Shown in pieces: positions 35,190 through 47,700 of a stretch of DNA of 64,000 nt. Location of the stretch: NCBI RefSeq assembly GCF_047948215.1, contig NC_134463.1, positions 51,884,201 to 51,948,200 of the forward strand, in the 5' to 3' direction. Numbering within the stretch: position 1 is the stretch's first letter; each line of letters begins with the position of its first letter. The DNA comes from Lycorma delicatula. Its lineage: Eukaryota > Arthropoda > Insecta > Hemiptera > Fulgoridae. Position numbers and translations under genes: made by a program. The notes under the pieces were generated by a model that saw nothing but the letters and a program-made list of their open reading frames with translations, was not told the origin of the DNA and did no database searches.

Positions 35190-35660
35190 AACTGGAATGG
35201 TGGGGACATCAGCGTTGATTGTTTTAGGTGTGCAGGGAAGAGACTACCACACAACCTCGTATTCTCTCGGCGAATACACATTAGATTCAGGACTACTCAA
35301 ACTGCAATTTAGTAACTTAATGGTGATTTTCCTTCCTTCTCATCCTGACTCCCATGTGGGAAAACACTCGGCTTGTGACGATCCCGCTCCCCACACCACC
35401 TCCTTCGTTCCTAACCCTGATGGGATCATTTTTTAGACACTCTAAACTTGACAACTCATTATAGTCATCAGTTTGGCCTCAATCAGCATGCCAGCGATAC
35501 AAATACCTAGGCAGGCATTTCCATCAGTGTATTTACACAACCTACTCTCGCCTTCGAATGGTCTCTTCCAATCACGACCTTCTATTATAACTTACAACCT
35601 TCAACTATCAAATTAACCCATTCGCAGAAAGGCGATCCTTGCGCCTTCCTATAACATCGA
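35190..35660. repeat. GC-richer block of unknown origin
   Basis: A 450-bp island of markedly higher GC than its flanks, with segments such as 'ACACTCGGCTTGTGACGATC' and 'CTCGGCGAATACACATTAGA'. A 79-codon plus-strand frame (35197-35436) is proline/histidine-rich without a motif. It abuts the broken end of the transposon remnant. Probably a fragment of another repeat; no second copy is present in this window. Confidence 0.35.
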
Positions 35661-37744
35661 AGGTTTCACCCAAAATGTCTTCCTATTACTTCTCTTTATT
35701 ATTTCTGGCAAAAAAATAAGCCATTATTTTGAAATAAAACCTTTTATAAAAAAAATTGTTAATGTCGTTCAGCCTATTTTCAAAGTCATATTTCAAAAAT
35801 TTAATAAAAAATTGATACAGTTAAAAACAGACTAGTCCAATCCTGGGATTTAAAATTGTATAAATTTTAATCTTTTAGATTTTATTATTATTTAATATAA
35901 AGAATAATAATTTAAAAAAATGATATTGAAATACGATATAAAATTTCCAATTTTTGTGTTTGCAATATGTTATTACAATCAAATAGCTGTATTTATTTTT
36001 TGATTCTTTTTCAAATATTCATCCCAATAATTTATTTTTCCATTACAAAATAATAATGAGTATTAACAATGTTTAATCTTTAACTAGCTCATTTTCTCTC
36101 ACTGATTAACATTCAACAAATGTTCTATTGTAGTAAGCTGGGATCACATACAATCAGTATACTATTGTTTGATGTAATGAAAGAATAAAAAAAATATGAA
36201 TATTTAATAATTCCCTCTATTATTAACATAGATTTAATTTCAAACAAATATTGGTGGTATTCAATATCTATTGATTAAACTCTTTAAATTCTTTGCTGTG
36301 CAATAATATTTTCGCAATATAAAATTTTCAAGTAACCTTTTTTCTGTTTGACATGTGTGCTTTTAATTGAATTTCATCTACAGAAGTACATTCGTCCAGA
36401 ATTGAAATATAATTAAAAATGAATGTGTTATATTAGTTTTGAATCATATTCATAATATCATATAATTACTGTGTTATTTCACGTAATTATTATAGCTCCT
36501 GATCAACTTATAAGGAACAAATTTTATCGATTCCATGAAAAATATTTATTGCTATATCTTATAATTATTGATCTTTTTATCAAAGACAACCTACTTCCAA
36601 TTTTCTTATTTTATTAGACAAGTTAAGATTATATAATTTATCCTAAAATAATGTAATACTTTTAACAAATAAATATGACACATAAGAAAATCTTACATCC
36701 ATTAGCATTTTGGAAATGTGTTTAATGTGTTGCTACGGATGGTAGTAAAACACTATTCAACTAACCACAAATTACCTACCGCCAATTACTTATCATCCCT
36801 AACATTGAAGTAATAAACTCAGTTGAAAAGTTTGTTACTGGTTTTCACGTTCTAACTTTATTCATATAGTTCCAAAAGATGTTAAGCTAACAACTTACCA
36901 TCAATATCAAGGTTTAAGAGCAGTTTGATGAAATATTGAAAGTTTTTAGGATTTTTATAAAAAGTTTATAATAAAATGAGAATGTATTTTTATTTTTGTA
37001 ATCACATAAAATAATAAAAATTTTGTTTTCTTACTTTAACATGTCGATAAACACATTTTCGTTTTTCATAATAAAATAACTTTGATTATATCTTTATTCG
37101 GCCTTTTAATTTTTAAAGGAACAGTTTTAAATAGAAATGATATAAACTTAGATGAAATTTTTAAGAAAAATTTAAATAAATTTGAAGATTAATAAATAAT
37201 TTTACATTTTTTATCTAGAATGTAGAATTTATAAATAAATATAACATATTTTAAATTGATTTTGCTGTATAAGAGATAAAACTATAAACTTTATGTACAA
37301 AATGTCTTTAATATTTAATTTACATTTTAATGTGACAGATTCACACATCGTGTGAAGATATAAATATTTTTTTTTTACATGTTATTTAGAAAATTAAAAA
37401 AAATCATTTACATTTTCCTGATCAACTTAAAATTATTAACTTCATAATGAATTATTTTTATTTATTTCATAATGCACAGGAGAAAATAGGTGGAAATTAA
37501 ATTTTATTAACCGTAAAAAAATATTAAAATAAATTATTTTGTTGTCTATGAAAAACTGTAAGACTGACCTGTAATTCAAACCTACAATTTTCTAGATGTG
37601 AGGCAAACTAATTAAAAAAAGAAAAAAGTTTCTTTATCACGTTTCAAACTGAATTCTATTTATTATCCAAATTCATTACCACTCATAATTTTAATTTTAT
37701 TTAAACTATTAAAATAATTTTCTTTTTCTTTGAAACGGCCTGTT
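35661..37744. other. AT-rich DNA with no recognised gene
   Basis: Two kilobases of A/T-rich sequence without motif or repeat structure that I can see. Confidence 0.5.
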
Positions 37745-38033
37745 TTCTTTCTTTTTCTGTTTAGCCTCCAGAACTACCATAAGGTATTACTCAGAGCATG
37801 AATAAGGATGATATGTATGAATTTAAGTGAAGTGTATGTAGTCTTGTAATGTCTCAGATCGACCATTCCTGAGATGTTTGGTTAATTAAAACCCAACCAC
37901 CAAAGAACACGGTATCCACGATCTAGTATTCAAATCCATATAAAAATGACTGCCTTTACTAGAATTTGAGCCTTTGAACTCTTGAATTTGAAATCATCTG
38001 ATTTGCTATGATGGTTCACCACTAGACCAACCC
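37745..38033 (-). mobile_element. SINE family A, near full-length, minus orientation
   Basis: On the plus strand it opens with 'TTTCTTTTTCTGTTTAGCCT', followed by 'AGAACTACCATAAGGTATTA', 'CAGATCGACCATTCCTGAGA', 'ACACGGTATCCACGATCTAG' and 'TATTCAAATCCATATAAAAA'. It ends with the reversed A box 'GGTTCACCACTAGACCAACC'. This is one of the two most complete family A copies, about 290 bp, and it defines the order: tRNA-like head, spacer, 'ACTAGATCGTGGATACCG' body, tail. The frames at 37930-38193 and 38036-38227 are by-products. Confidence 0.8.
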
Positions 38034-38269
38034 GATTGGTCAAACGACTAACCCGAAACAGCCTACTAGGTACAACGCCAATATCATTTCTTTTTTGCTT
38101 CTTTTTCATAATCCTCGGAGGATACTTGTTTTTCTTCTTCTGTCTATTTCCTTTTAGTCTTCTTTTCTCCTTTACACACAAAAAGTTTTCCATTATAAGC
38201 TATTTCTTTAAACGTCAATCTATATAGAAAAGGCTTTTTTTATTCTTATATATAAAAGTTCTTTCTTCA

Positions 38270-39470
38270 TCTGCTTTATGTAACTTGTTTCGCTTTTTAA
38301 TTTCCAAAGTTTTTATAAAATGTTTATTTATTTTTTTAGGATTAAGTTTCAGGAATTTTAATTTTTCTGATTGGGATTTCCAAATCTAGTCAGGTTTTAT
38401 ACACTTTTGTATTTTATTTTAGTCAGTAGTATTCTTTCTATTTTCTTGGGTTTGTACATTCTCCTTAAGATTTTCCTTTCAATTTTGAGGAGATTTTCTT
38501 GGCCATTTAGATTTGCTGTTTTAATTCAGTATAAGATCACCGGTCTGAATATACTACTGTAATTCCTCAAGTTTGTAATTATATAATTTTTTTTTTCATT
38601 TCTTTGGTTAGGAAATTTAATTTTACTAATTTGGATTTCCAAATTTTCAAAGGTAATTTGGCTGTCCCACGTGTTTACTGATTATTTCTCCTAAATAAAT
38701 GAAATGAATAAAATGGGGTTGAGATATTTATTTTTTCATGCTTGGTTTGTATTAATTGATTTTATAGAATAATCTTTGTGCTTTGTAATGATTTTTTTTT
38801 TTAAAGAAAGAATTTGTAAGCGTGCTTTTTTCTGTTTCTTTAAGGTTGTTAATTCGCGAAACGGCATCTCCTTCTGATTTTGCGGGAAGTGCTACATTAT
38901 CTGTGAAAACAAAGAAGATAACTTTTAAATTTAAGTTTTTGGTTCTGATTTTAAAACTTTTGTCATTCTCTTCCTAGAAATGTTTTAGAATTTTGTTACT
39001 AGGTTGATGGATATGAAACCAATCATTTTCTCGTCGCAAATCTGTTTTAATTTGGAATCGTTTTTTTAATTTTTTTCCAGAATTTTACCGAACAAATTGT
39101 ATATGTTAGCTTTTTTGGTTAAATTTGGGTTAGCTGGTCAACTTTGTATTCTCTTATAAGCTTGAAAATGTTTAATTATCCACTGAAATATAAGCTTTTT
39201 GGAAATTTACAAAGGACATAGAAATTGGGTGGAATCTTTATGCGTAATATTTGGGCATTAATTTTAGACCCAAAATTGTTCTGGGCAGGAGAACCCTTTT
39301 CTAAATTCTCACGATATTCTTCGATTTTGAAATCTGTTGATTTCGAAATCGTTGAAATTTCATTATTTTGGATTCAAGATATTTTGTAAGTTAGTAGAAG
39401 TGAGATAACTTGGTAATTGTTGACATCTGTTTTAGGGTTATTTTTTGTCAAGATGTATTAAAGCTAGTCT
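38270..39470 (-). pseudogene. Old LINE reverse transcriptase, decayed
   Basis: On the minus strand, the upstream part reads 'YQVISLL-TYKIS' (about 39380-39430), like the 'YR-ISLL-T-YKI' of RT block 1, then 'FFVFTDNVALPAKSEGDAV' (about 38870-38930). In this last piece FADD has become FTDN. Near the 3' side 'IFRPVILY' and 'LNGQENLLKIERKILRRMY' (38450-38560) match the 'KPE-LY-SE-L-L....LE--ERKILRKI-GP' tail of a common insect LINE. Frequent stops mark it as old. It differs in family from the composite copies at 8329 and 15008. Confidence 0.55.
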
Positions 39471-41010
39471 ATAATCTTTACAGTTCTGTACTAAATAATT
39501 AAATTTAACTACCAATTCTAGTAAATATAAGAAACTTTGACCGCAGTCGTATTGCACGTAGTATGAATTTGCAGTAGCCACAATTCACAAACTTATTAAT
39601 AACATATTTTAAGAATTTCGGTCAGGCATGATATTATTCATGCCTGACCGACAAATCTAACAAATTCCTTTGTTACAAAATTCTGCTTCCATATTCCACG
39701 TACAAACTTCAAAGATTTCGTAATGAATTAATAAATTTAATTTATCAAGCAAAAAAAATTATATATATAAATAAATGAATACTACAGTTTTGAACTCTTT
39801 TAACACTTTTAAAATATAGAATGTGAAATAAAGTAGAAGAATTATCACCCAGTTCGCTTCAATACGTAAGTGGATCATCTGCAACTACAAACTAAAAATG
39901 TTTACGTACTGTCCACTACGCATTAATAATAATAATAATAATAATAATAACTGAAGTTATATTAATGTTTTCCACTAAATCTCATGAATTTGAAAGATTA
40001 TATCATATAACATACATCAACACTGATATATTTATTATAAATACAAAAATATCCAATATTTCCTTATAAATTTATAAACAAAAATTGTCATATAGTTTCA
40101 GTTGCATAAATACGATTAAGAAAAGAGAAAATTAAATTACACATTCTGGAATTCTAAGTTCAAAATTAAATTTTTTTATCAACTTATTTCCCATAACATA
40201 CGTGACAATATATTACAAAAATTATTATTATTTTTTATTTTTAAACAGGAAGAAAGTTTTCTAAATTAGTTTATTTATAAAACATTAAAACAAATATGAT
40301 AAACACCTGTCAACTTACTTTATAACTACACAGTTTATTTTTGTTCTCTTAGTTTTATTTTTTTTCCGTTTATAATTCATTAGATAATCTCAAGGGCTTG
40401 TGCGCGGGAAAACGAAAGAACAATTAATTGAGTTCTATGTAAAAGGGGTCTTTTTCACAATTAAAAAATCGTTCGGGCGTTTCTTTCTACAAAAAAAAAA
40501 AAAGATTTTTTTCATGGGGCTGGTCTTTTTCAATGACTGCTTGTATGATGACTGCTTGTATGATAACTGCTTGTAATTATACAATGTTGACGTATTTAAA
40601 TAATTGTGGATTAGAAATCGATAATTTTTCTAATAAGTATTAATTTATTGTTTATTGCCTGGAATTTTGATTACTAATTTAGTTGAGTTTATACATTTGT
40701 GAAAGAATATTTTGATTCTAAAAATAATTTATTCTTTTATTACATGAATTATAAAATCTTTCTGTCATATTTGATTTTTTATATACAATAGGACTTTAGA
40801 TTTTCAAACATTTTGATCGAAAATGTTACAGTTTGATAGTTTGATACGGTGGCCGTTCTTCAAAGTTCTATCCCACACATGAGACCGATTTAAGATAATT
40901 TTATCTATCAGACATTTTTTTTATTAGAAGTAAGTCACAAGACTCTTGTGACTTACTTTTAACAAGCCAAATTAAACTGAGCAATTATTTAAAGGTGTAT
41001 TTGTTTTACA
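39471..41010. other. AT-rich DNA with microsatellite and hairpin
   Basis: 39923-39950 is an (AAT)n run. 40928-40958 is a 14-bp hairpin with only a 3-base loop (AAGTAAGTCACAAG, loop ACT, CTTGTGACTTACTT). 40490-40560 has a T/A-rich tandem 'GATGACTGCTTGTAT' repeated about three times. No gene seen. Confidence 0.5.
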
Positions 41011-41018
41011 TACATATA

Positions 41019-41050
<32 letters not shown>

Positions 41051-41052
41051 AA
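41011..41052. repeat. (TA)n microsatellite flanking mariner
   Basis: An ATATGTATATATATATATAT run directly abuts one end of the mariner element, whose family targets TA dinucleotides. Confidence 0.85.
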
Positions 41053-41054
41053 AT

Positions 41055-42266
41055 GGGTTAGGGAAAAAGTTTCTTCGTATTTTTAGGAAAAAAGTAAAAC
41101 AATTTTTTTATTTATCAAATGAAATTTATTAAACCAAATATTTGCCTATTTGATCTACCACCCACATTTTGCCATTTTGAGATCAAAATCCAATGAGGTC
41201 TCTTTTATGAAGCCAACAATATGCCGTTATTAAGAGAGTTCTGTAGTTCTGTAGTTTACTGAAATATATAGTAATCTTACATTGCAAGGTTAAGACTATT
41301 CGGTGGATGCATATCAAAACATCCCGGCCAAGTTCTCTCAGTTTTAGATAGGCTATCAAAGTGTATACAATTTGGCTTTTTATGGTAAAATACGACACGT
41401 TTTCTATCGACCATTTCTGGTCGTTTAATATCGATCGCTTGGCGTGATCTTTCTTGTTGTTGACAGTGGTAGTTAGATTTAATCGTTTGATCAAGAAGCA
41501 GCAACTCTTAGTGAATAATTAATTCCTTTCCGATCCCACAGACATGCAGAGCATTACTTTTCTTGGAGCCAGTCTTCTCATCGCTTTGCCACCGTTTGCA
41601 GAGCTTCACCTTGCTTTGACTACGATATTTTCCGTACATTATATCGAACGTAATCCATAAATCATATGAGTCGTTTCAAAAATGGTATGATTCGTTACAT
41701 TTTATGAACGATTTACAGATGGAAATTCGATCCATTATATTTTTTTTTATTAAACCATGAAACAATCAAATATCGGAATTTTTCCTATCTAACCTCTTTA
41801 AACAGTTTTGTGAAGTATCTTAGCTTGTTACTGATATCACGATCGCATATGTGCAGGTATTACTATATCCTTTCTATGATTTCGTCGACTTTTTCAATCA
41901 ATGGCTGACCAGAGGAAGGTCATTGACATCAAAATTTCCAGGTTGAAAACGTTTGAACCCATCTCTGTGTCACAAGTACTGTCACCGCAGTATATCAATA
42001 AACAAAAAATAGTTGTAGTAGCCTGAATTTCGTTCTTCCTTTTTTGTTATAAAATTTAAAAATGGTTGAATTTCTACTCTATATTCAAAACGTAATAACC
42101 TTTAAATAAATAAACTAATATAATTAAATTTTATAAATTAAAAAAAACTCAGTGATATGTACGCTTTCAAATGCATGAAAGTATTCACAGATTTGATTAA
42201 TATTATCCAAAGTTATTACTTAGGGCTATTTACAGGAAAACTATGAAAAACTCTTTTTTCCCAACT
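41055..42266 (-). mobile_element. Mariner element, nearly full length, inactivated
   Basis: About 1.2 kb, close to the usual 1.3 kb. The inverted ends are GTTAGGGAAAAAGTTTCTTC (41057 region, plus strand) and, reversed from 42265, GTTGGGAAAAAAGAGTTTTT. These correspond to the TTAGG...AAAGTTTCTTCG termini of mellifera/irritans-type mariners. The transposase on the minus strand is readable almost end to end but has many frameshifts (next entry). One side abuts a TA microsatellite, which is a plausible insertion target. Confidence 0.8.
41130..42020 (-). pseudogene. Mariner transposase pseudogene
   Basis: Minus-strand pieces in order: 'WFKRFQPGNFDVNDLPLVSH' (about 41945-41905; second helix-turn-helix and linker), 'NIMDRISICKSF' and 'LWITFDIMYGKYRSQSK' (about 41620-41665; the 'WI-YDN-KRKRSWSK' block). 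Then come 'KEALQTVAKR'-like remains, 'LLLDQTIKSNYHCQQQERSR' (41504-41440), 'RKRVVFYHKKPNCIHF' (about 41395-41345) and 'TERTWPGCFDMHPPNSLNLA'. The block normally reading 'FHQDNARPH' has lost its catalytic Asp, and 'HPPYSPDLAPSD' has become 'HPPNSLNLAM', losing the third catalytic Asp. A final 'GKMWVVDQIGKYLV' matches the C-terminal end. The enzyme would have cut and joined element ends at TA sites; this copy cannot. Confidence 0.8.
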
Positions 42267-43169
42267 TCAATATGTACAAACTTCGTCTTGCTAGGGAAAT
42301 AGTGTTTAATAATTCAATCACATAATTTAAAAAAAATTTATGTTGTACTTTGTAGTAAGTTTATTTTATTTTGATTAAAATAAATAAAGTTTCTTAGAAA
42401 CATTTTGTTTCAACTTTTCTATCTTTATTTCATATTTACTAAGAATCATATTCATATGCATCACATTTCGTCTCTAGTATTTATTAAGAAAAAGGGTGGT
42501 AATATTACGATGAAGATAAACGATTACTATTTTTTATTTTATTTTTAAAGATCTTTAATATAATAGATTGGAAAAAATAAGTTAATAAATTACTGAAAAG
42601 TTAAGCTTTGTTAATAATGAATACGATATTTAAAGTATGTTGATTTAAGCAATTAACGTTTCTGTACCAAAGTACAGAATAGCAACACCAGTTTTCGTAT
42701 CATTGAGCTTCGTTTCGTAGATTAGAACTTGTGATATCAAATGTAGGATTTATTTCATTTGATTTCCCAAAAATTAACACTAATTGATTTTATTATATTT
42801 TTTTTAATAATCATTATAACGGATTACTTTTAAAAAAATTGTATTCTATCTCTTGGAGATTTCAAGTATGGTTTTATCGTAGGCGTAAAACCTTAAATAT
42901 TTGTTTAATATATCAAAATCTGATTTTTTTTGCAAATTAATTTCTTATCAATCCAACTTCAAGCTACTAAAAATAATTGAAGTTTATTTCATTCTTAATG
43001 GCACTCGTAACCGGTTATCTATTGCTATGTTAATTTTACTTATCTTGAAGATCCATTATCTAAGAATATATTAATGCTACATAGGCTTCAAATTTTTTCT
43101 GGATATTTGATATTCTAAGTAGATTATAAGCAACTTCACAAATGAAATATAAATCAATAATAATATAGT
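42267..43169. other. AT-rich DNA with no recognised gene
   Basis: Nothing recognisable between the mariner and the I-like LINE. Confidence 0.5.
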
Positions 43170-44100
43170 AATAATAATAATATTTATTGAGTTACTTTAA
43201 GTTGACTCGCCGTGAACGAGTAGCGGTGACCAGACTTAGAATCGGTCACACGCGATTAACAAATTCATATTTGTTAACCGGCGAAGTGAGACCAATGTGC
43301 GGTGTTTGTAATAAAACACTGACAATCAAGCATCTAATAGAAGAGTGTATCATATATGAGGACCTCAGAAAGAGGTTCCGTCTAAAAAATGACATTACTG
43401 CTGATCTGGATAATGGAAATGAACAAAAAATAGTTGCTTTTTTGCACGCGAGTGGACTGTAAAAGTTTGAAAATTTTAAAGCTGTGAGAGAATCTCTAAG
43501 ATGGAAATTTTATATGTATGGGAGTCTCGAAGCGTGGCATGTGTAGTAACGGGAGGTAGCCCTCTTGCCTAGGCCATTTTGGCTCACCTGCACTCAAGAG
43601 CAGTGAGTCGGGGTGTGTCCGATGATGGCATGGGGGACCCTCAAGGGTGGATTGAGAGCGCGAGGCTATGGGGGTGCGCGGTGCATGCCTGTAGCCTGTT
43701 TATAAGAAGGATTCAACTGCCACGGCACCCTGGCGCGACTGGCTCAACGGCGGTTCTGGTCGCCCCAAGGGTGCTTAAACAAACTATAAACGAGACTCGT
43801 AGAAGAAAGAAAGAAGGATGTGGTTTTGATGGGTTGAATTTTTTAATTTCATGGTCTTTTGAGAACCTTATCTCAAATTTTAATATCGGGGCCCTGTACA
43901 CCCCTTAAGTGTTGTGTGTTGTACTTGTCTTTTGTGTCTTAATGTTTTGTGTAGTTTGTGTTTTTAAATAAAATTTAAGGGCCCTTTACACCCTTACATA
44001 TGACGATCCAGATGGTGATAGTAATTTCTTTTAAAGATTGTGACGAGGGCTAATGACGTTAGCAGTCGATGCCCATAAAAATTTACATAAAAAAAAAATA
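43170..44100 (+). mobile_element. I-like LINE 3' end with C-terminal coding fragment
   Basis: The open frame 43187-43462 reads 'LTRRERVAVTRLRIGHTRLT', then 'YLLTGEVRPMCGVCNKTLTI' and 'HLIEECIIYEDLRKRF'. This is the conserved end of I/Jockey-group LINE proteins, downstream of the RNase H domain, with a Cys-Cys-His-Cys-like zinc motif (C-x2-C...H-x4-C). The 3' UTR follows. It contains two direct repeats of GGGCCCTnTACACCCnTTA (43887-43908 and 43978-43996). The element ends 'AGGGCTAATGACGTTAGCAG', 'TCGATGCCC' and an A-rich tail (about 44048-44100), the style of I-type 3' ends. The 109-codon frame at 43579-43908 lies in the UTR and is not a gene. Confidence 0.75.
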
Positions 44101-44334
44101 TATATTTATTATTCCTTTTTTTCATTTTTTAGGAATTGTAATTTTTTAACGGATAATTGTTCACATATTTTCGTAATTCTAGATGTATTGAAATGTATAT
44201 ACATAAAGAATAGTGGCAATATGACAAAAAAAAATTTAAGTTTTTATCTTCAGTGTTCCCAAGGCAATGGGTCAAAATTATAGAAAAATATAATTTTTAG
44301 AAAAAAGGATTTAAAAATTACGCAAGTTTTTTTT
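44101..44334. other. AT-rich DNA, nothing recognised
   Basis: A short spacer between the LINE tail and the Mutator-like remnant. Confidence 0.4.
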
Positions 44335-44765
44335 ATGTTACCTGTTTTAAAAATGCCCAGCTTCATAATCTGGGACATCAGTGTTAGTTACCTGATATTC
44401 TAGCTTTACATTTTTATTTCTGCTTGTCTGTCTTGCCTTTTTCAGCATTTCTTGAACTGTTTTTTCCGTCTTGGTTACCAGTTAATCATCAATATTTTTT
44501 TTTTTAATTTTTACGGTATTAAGAATTGGATTGATTCCCAGATGCTGCAGAACTTCAGACTTGCTTATGTTTCCATTATTAAATGTTGACACTGTATCGT
44601 GTACTTTAAACTCAAATGTTTCCTTTCCAACAAAAATATTTTTTGACGACCGGTTGCAAAATATGTGGTTGAGAGATCGTTGGAGTTCTGCGTCTATTCA
44701 TGGAAACATTTTTTCAACAAATCTTCATTAGATAATCTTTGAAATATTGGCATTAGAACTTGAAG
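44335..44765 (-). pseudogene. Mutator-like transposase C-terminal remnant
   Basis: Minus-strand pieces in order: 'LMPIFQRLSNEDLLKKCFHE' (about 44758-44700), 'TQNSN' (44695-44680), then after a frameshift 'NIFVGKETFEFKVHDTVSTF' and 'NNGNISKSEVLQHLGINP' (about 44645-44530). A lysine-rich segment follows and the end is 'VPDYEAGHF' plus stop (about 44380-44352). The combination 'L---F--LS---LL-KC-HG-TQN-NES', 'NNGNIS---VL--LGI-PG' and a C-terminal 'Y-AGHF' is what I know from insect proteins with a Mutator-like transposase domain. At least two frameshifts are present, and the catalytic region upstream is not recognisable. Assignment from memory of the family pattern. Confidence 0.5.
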
Positions 44766-47700
44766 AACAGACATTGGGAGATAATTTTTGTGTAAGTACA
44801 GTTTTTACAGGTAAATCTGCTAGTTTTACTGGCAAATTTAAGTATCGTTGTTTGCAAAACAGCTGTGATGCAATTTTTAAAAAATTCATAAAAAGTTTAT
44901 TGGTTAACTTATGAATTTAATATTAAATGATAAAAATATCGAAAAATAAACTGAGAAAAGATTCTAAGAAATCATTTCTTTTTTTATCCCTTAACGGTTA
45001 CGATTGCTCAAATGGAAGAAAAAGTTAATAATTAAAGTTGTTACATATCAACTACAGAAATTTTCTCTTATGTAAAATTTTTAATAGTAGAAATAAACAT
45101 CATATTTCTCTTTGTCTTGAACATCTAAAATCAATTTTTTATGACATAATGTGTTTTAAAAATATTTTAGCTTTCCAAATCTTATTATGATGATTCTTCT
45201 TTTTGTTTTCCAGTTTTTCTTACTCATACCCGGCGCTAATGTAGGTTCCTACGTAGTGCATATAGGAAACAAACATTTCCACTGTCCTTTCTCAATTTTC
45301 GTCAATTTCATTCTCTTTTCTTACCTTTCTTTTAATATCCTAATTAATGTTTATTAACTTCACTATTTTTATTATTCCACAAAATCATATTTCAAAATTT
45401 GTTATTTTTTTAGAGTCCAAATTTTAGATTTACATACGATCACATTACATAGAAAACAGCTTTTCTTAATTTCATTAAAATGCTTCTGGCTATCCTGTAT
45501 CATATCTACAAAAAAAAAATTAATGTTTACTGGAAACTATACTAAAATTAAAAAAAAAAAAAACACCATTGGAATAGTCAATACTGCTTTTTCTTAGAAT
45601 AATATTTTTCAGTATACAGCCAATAGTTGTCATGAACAAAGTGAGTATCTTTTACGAGGTTGAATATTACCATGTATTTGGCTCTTTAAATAGAAAAAGC
45701 ACTGGGAACCCATTTTACTTTTTATTTTTCCTATGTGTTATTTTTCCTTTTAGGAAAGCCTATGTGTAGTTTATTATTCTTGAAGATATCTATGTCAGTT
45801 TTTGGAGTGCCTTGTAATTTCTTCTGGTCGTTAACAACCATTCACGTTATATTTAACATAGTTACATATATGGCATACTTATTTCTTTATAATTTTAATA
45901 AATTTAGTATTATCTGTAGCAAATGTAAGGACGTAATATTTGCAGTTACTTGGGTTAAAAATCTATTATAAACGTGTAATGTATAATATGTAATTAAGAT
46001 TGAGGTATAGAATATGTAATTAATATTATATCTGCAACATATTCTACCGAAAAAATGTACTGTTCATTACCACAAAATTATTTTTGATAGATAATATTTC
46101 TTAATTTCTGCATAGATTTTATCTATACTCTCATAGTAAATTTATCAATAGCTACGGTTTCTTACAAACAACATGACGGAGATATCGTGTAAAACAAATA
46201 AACGTGAAATAGAATTTACTAAAATCTATAATTTGATGGTTGAGTAATATCTTTAATTTTTCTATTACTAATGCATCGTAACATGTATTTATTATAATAA
46301 ATACTATAAATTTATAAAGATACATTTTACAATGCATTTTAAAAAGTGTATTATTACCTACTTTTTTAAAATGACATGAAAATCTATTATATTGAGAAAA
46401 CAAATACAAATGATAAAAAAAGTTAATATTAGTATGTATTTATACTTTATTTTTCTCTTTTTTACTGAAAATAATGTAATACGGAAATTTAATGTATGTC
46501 ATTTTATATAGATATGAATCATGAAATATTGATATTGATTTAAGTTAATAGTCGTAATAAATGCTTCACCGTACCTATTATTAGCCAAATGATTCGTGAT
46601 GAAATGGATATTGGCTAATTAACCACATTTTCCAATGTGAATTTGATACTAATTTAGCTGGAAGAAAGTATTATTATCTTCTTTTTTATCAATTTTAGTC
46701 CCAACCATAATTATTATACTGTAATTTTTAACTTATATAATTTCTGTTATTATAAAAATTATTTTTACTATTTTTTTCTCCGCGGGTAGGACTTCAAGAA
46801 CGTTTTGAGTTCTTCTTTCACCTGTTTAACATTGCCACCTATGTTTTTGTAGAACTTTTGTAAAATAAATTACAATTCACTTTATAAATATAATTTTTTA
46901 AATAAAAATTATAAACAAAGAATAGTAATCATTATAAAAAAAAATATATAATTAAAAAAATTTGGGTTTATGTCGATTATATAATTAGTATCCGCTACAT
47001 ATTAATTTCATTTACTAGGTTAATAATAAGAAGGTATTTGTTCCAAATAATAAATGTAATTTATTTCATAAATTAATTTCCAAGTCTTTTGGAAAGAATC
47101 TGGCACGAATTGAATTTAATAAAAATTATTTTTTTAAATATTTGTGAAATTACCGAATGATATTTCTGCAGTTTTTCTAAGAATATTTAAAAAAATTTTA
47201 ATTTATTTATTTGTGAATTTTTTGCAATTGATTAAAGAAAACTGTTGCTTAATTTTTTTTATAAGCAAACAATTTATTATTTATTCAGTTTTTTATTAAA
47301 AAAAATAAAATAAACATTACAAAATAATATTTTTTATAAATTTTCGTTATTGTTAATTTTATTTTTAAAATCTACCTGTTTGTCCTTTATAAAATGTTTT
47401 ACTTACTAATTATTTTTCTAAAAATATAATTTACCAATACAAAAATAAAAATTTCTTTGATATTTTTTTCTATTAAAAAAAAAAAAATATTAATCTTATT
47501 TTAAATAATAACAAATGATGTCTCACCAAAAATAAAATAAAATAAAAATTAGTGCATACAGTAATTGAAACTACTTTAGTAGTACAATAAACCGTAGATT
47601 TTATACATTCCAATTGAAAAAAAAAAAATTATTTTTTGCTCTAATAATTGTATATAATATACAGAGTAGTAATTTTCTACAAAAAAAATAATTAACTTTT

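Noticed and set aside
40480..40560. Short tandem 'GATGACTGCTTGTAT' units considered as a CRISPR-like or satellite array
   Set aside because: Only about three imperfect units without spacers, in a eukaryotic context.
43579..43908. 109-codon open frame
   Set aside because: It lies in the 3' UTR of an I-like LINE, and its translation shows no motif.
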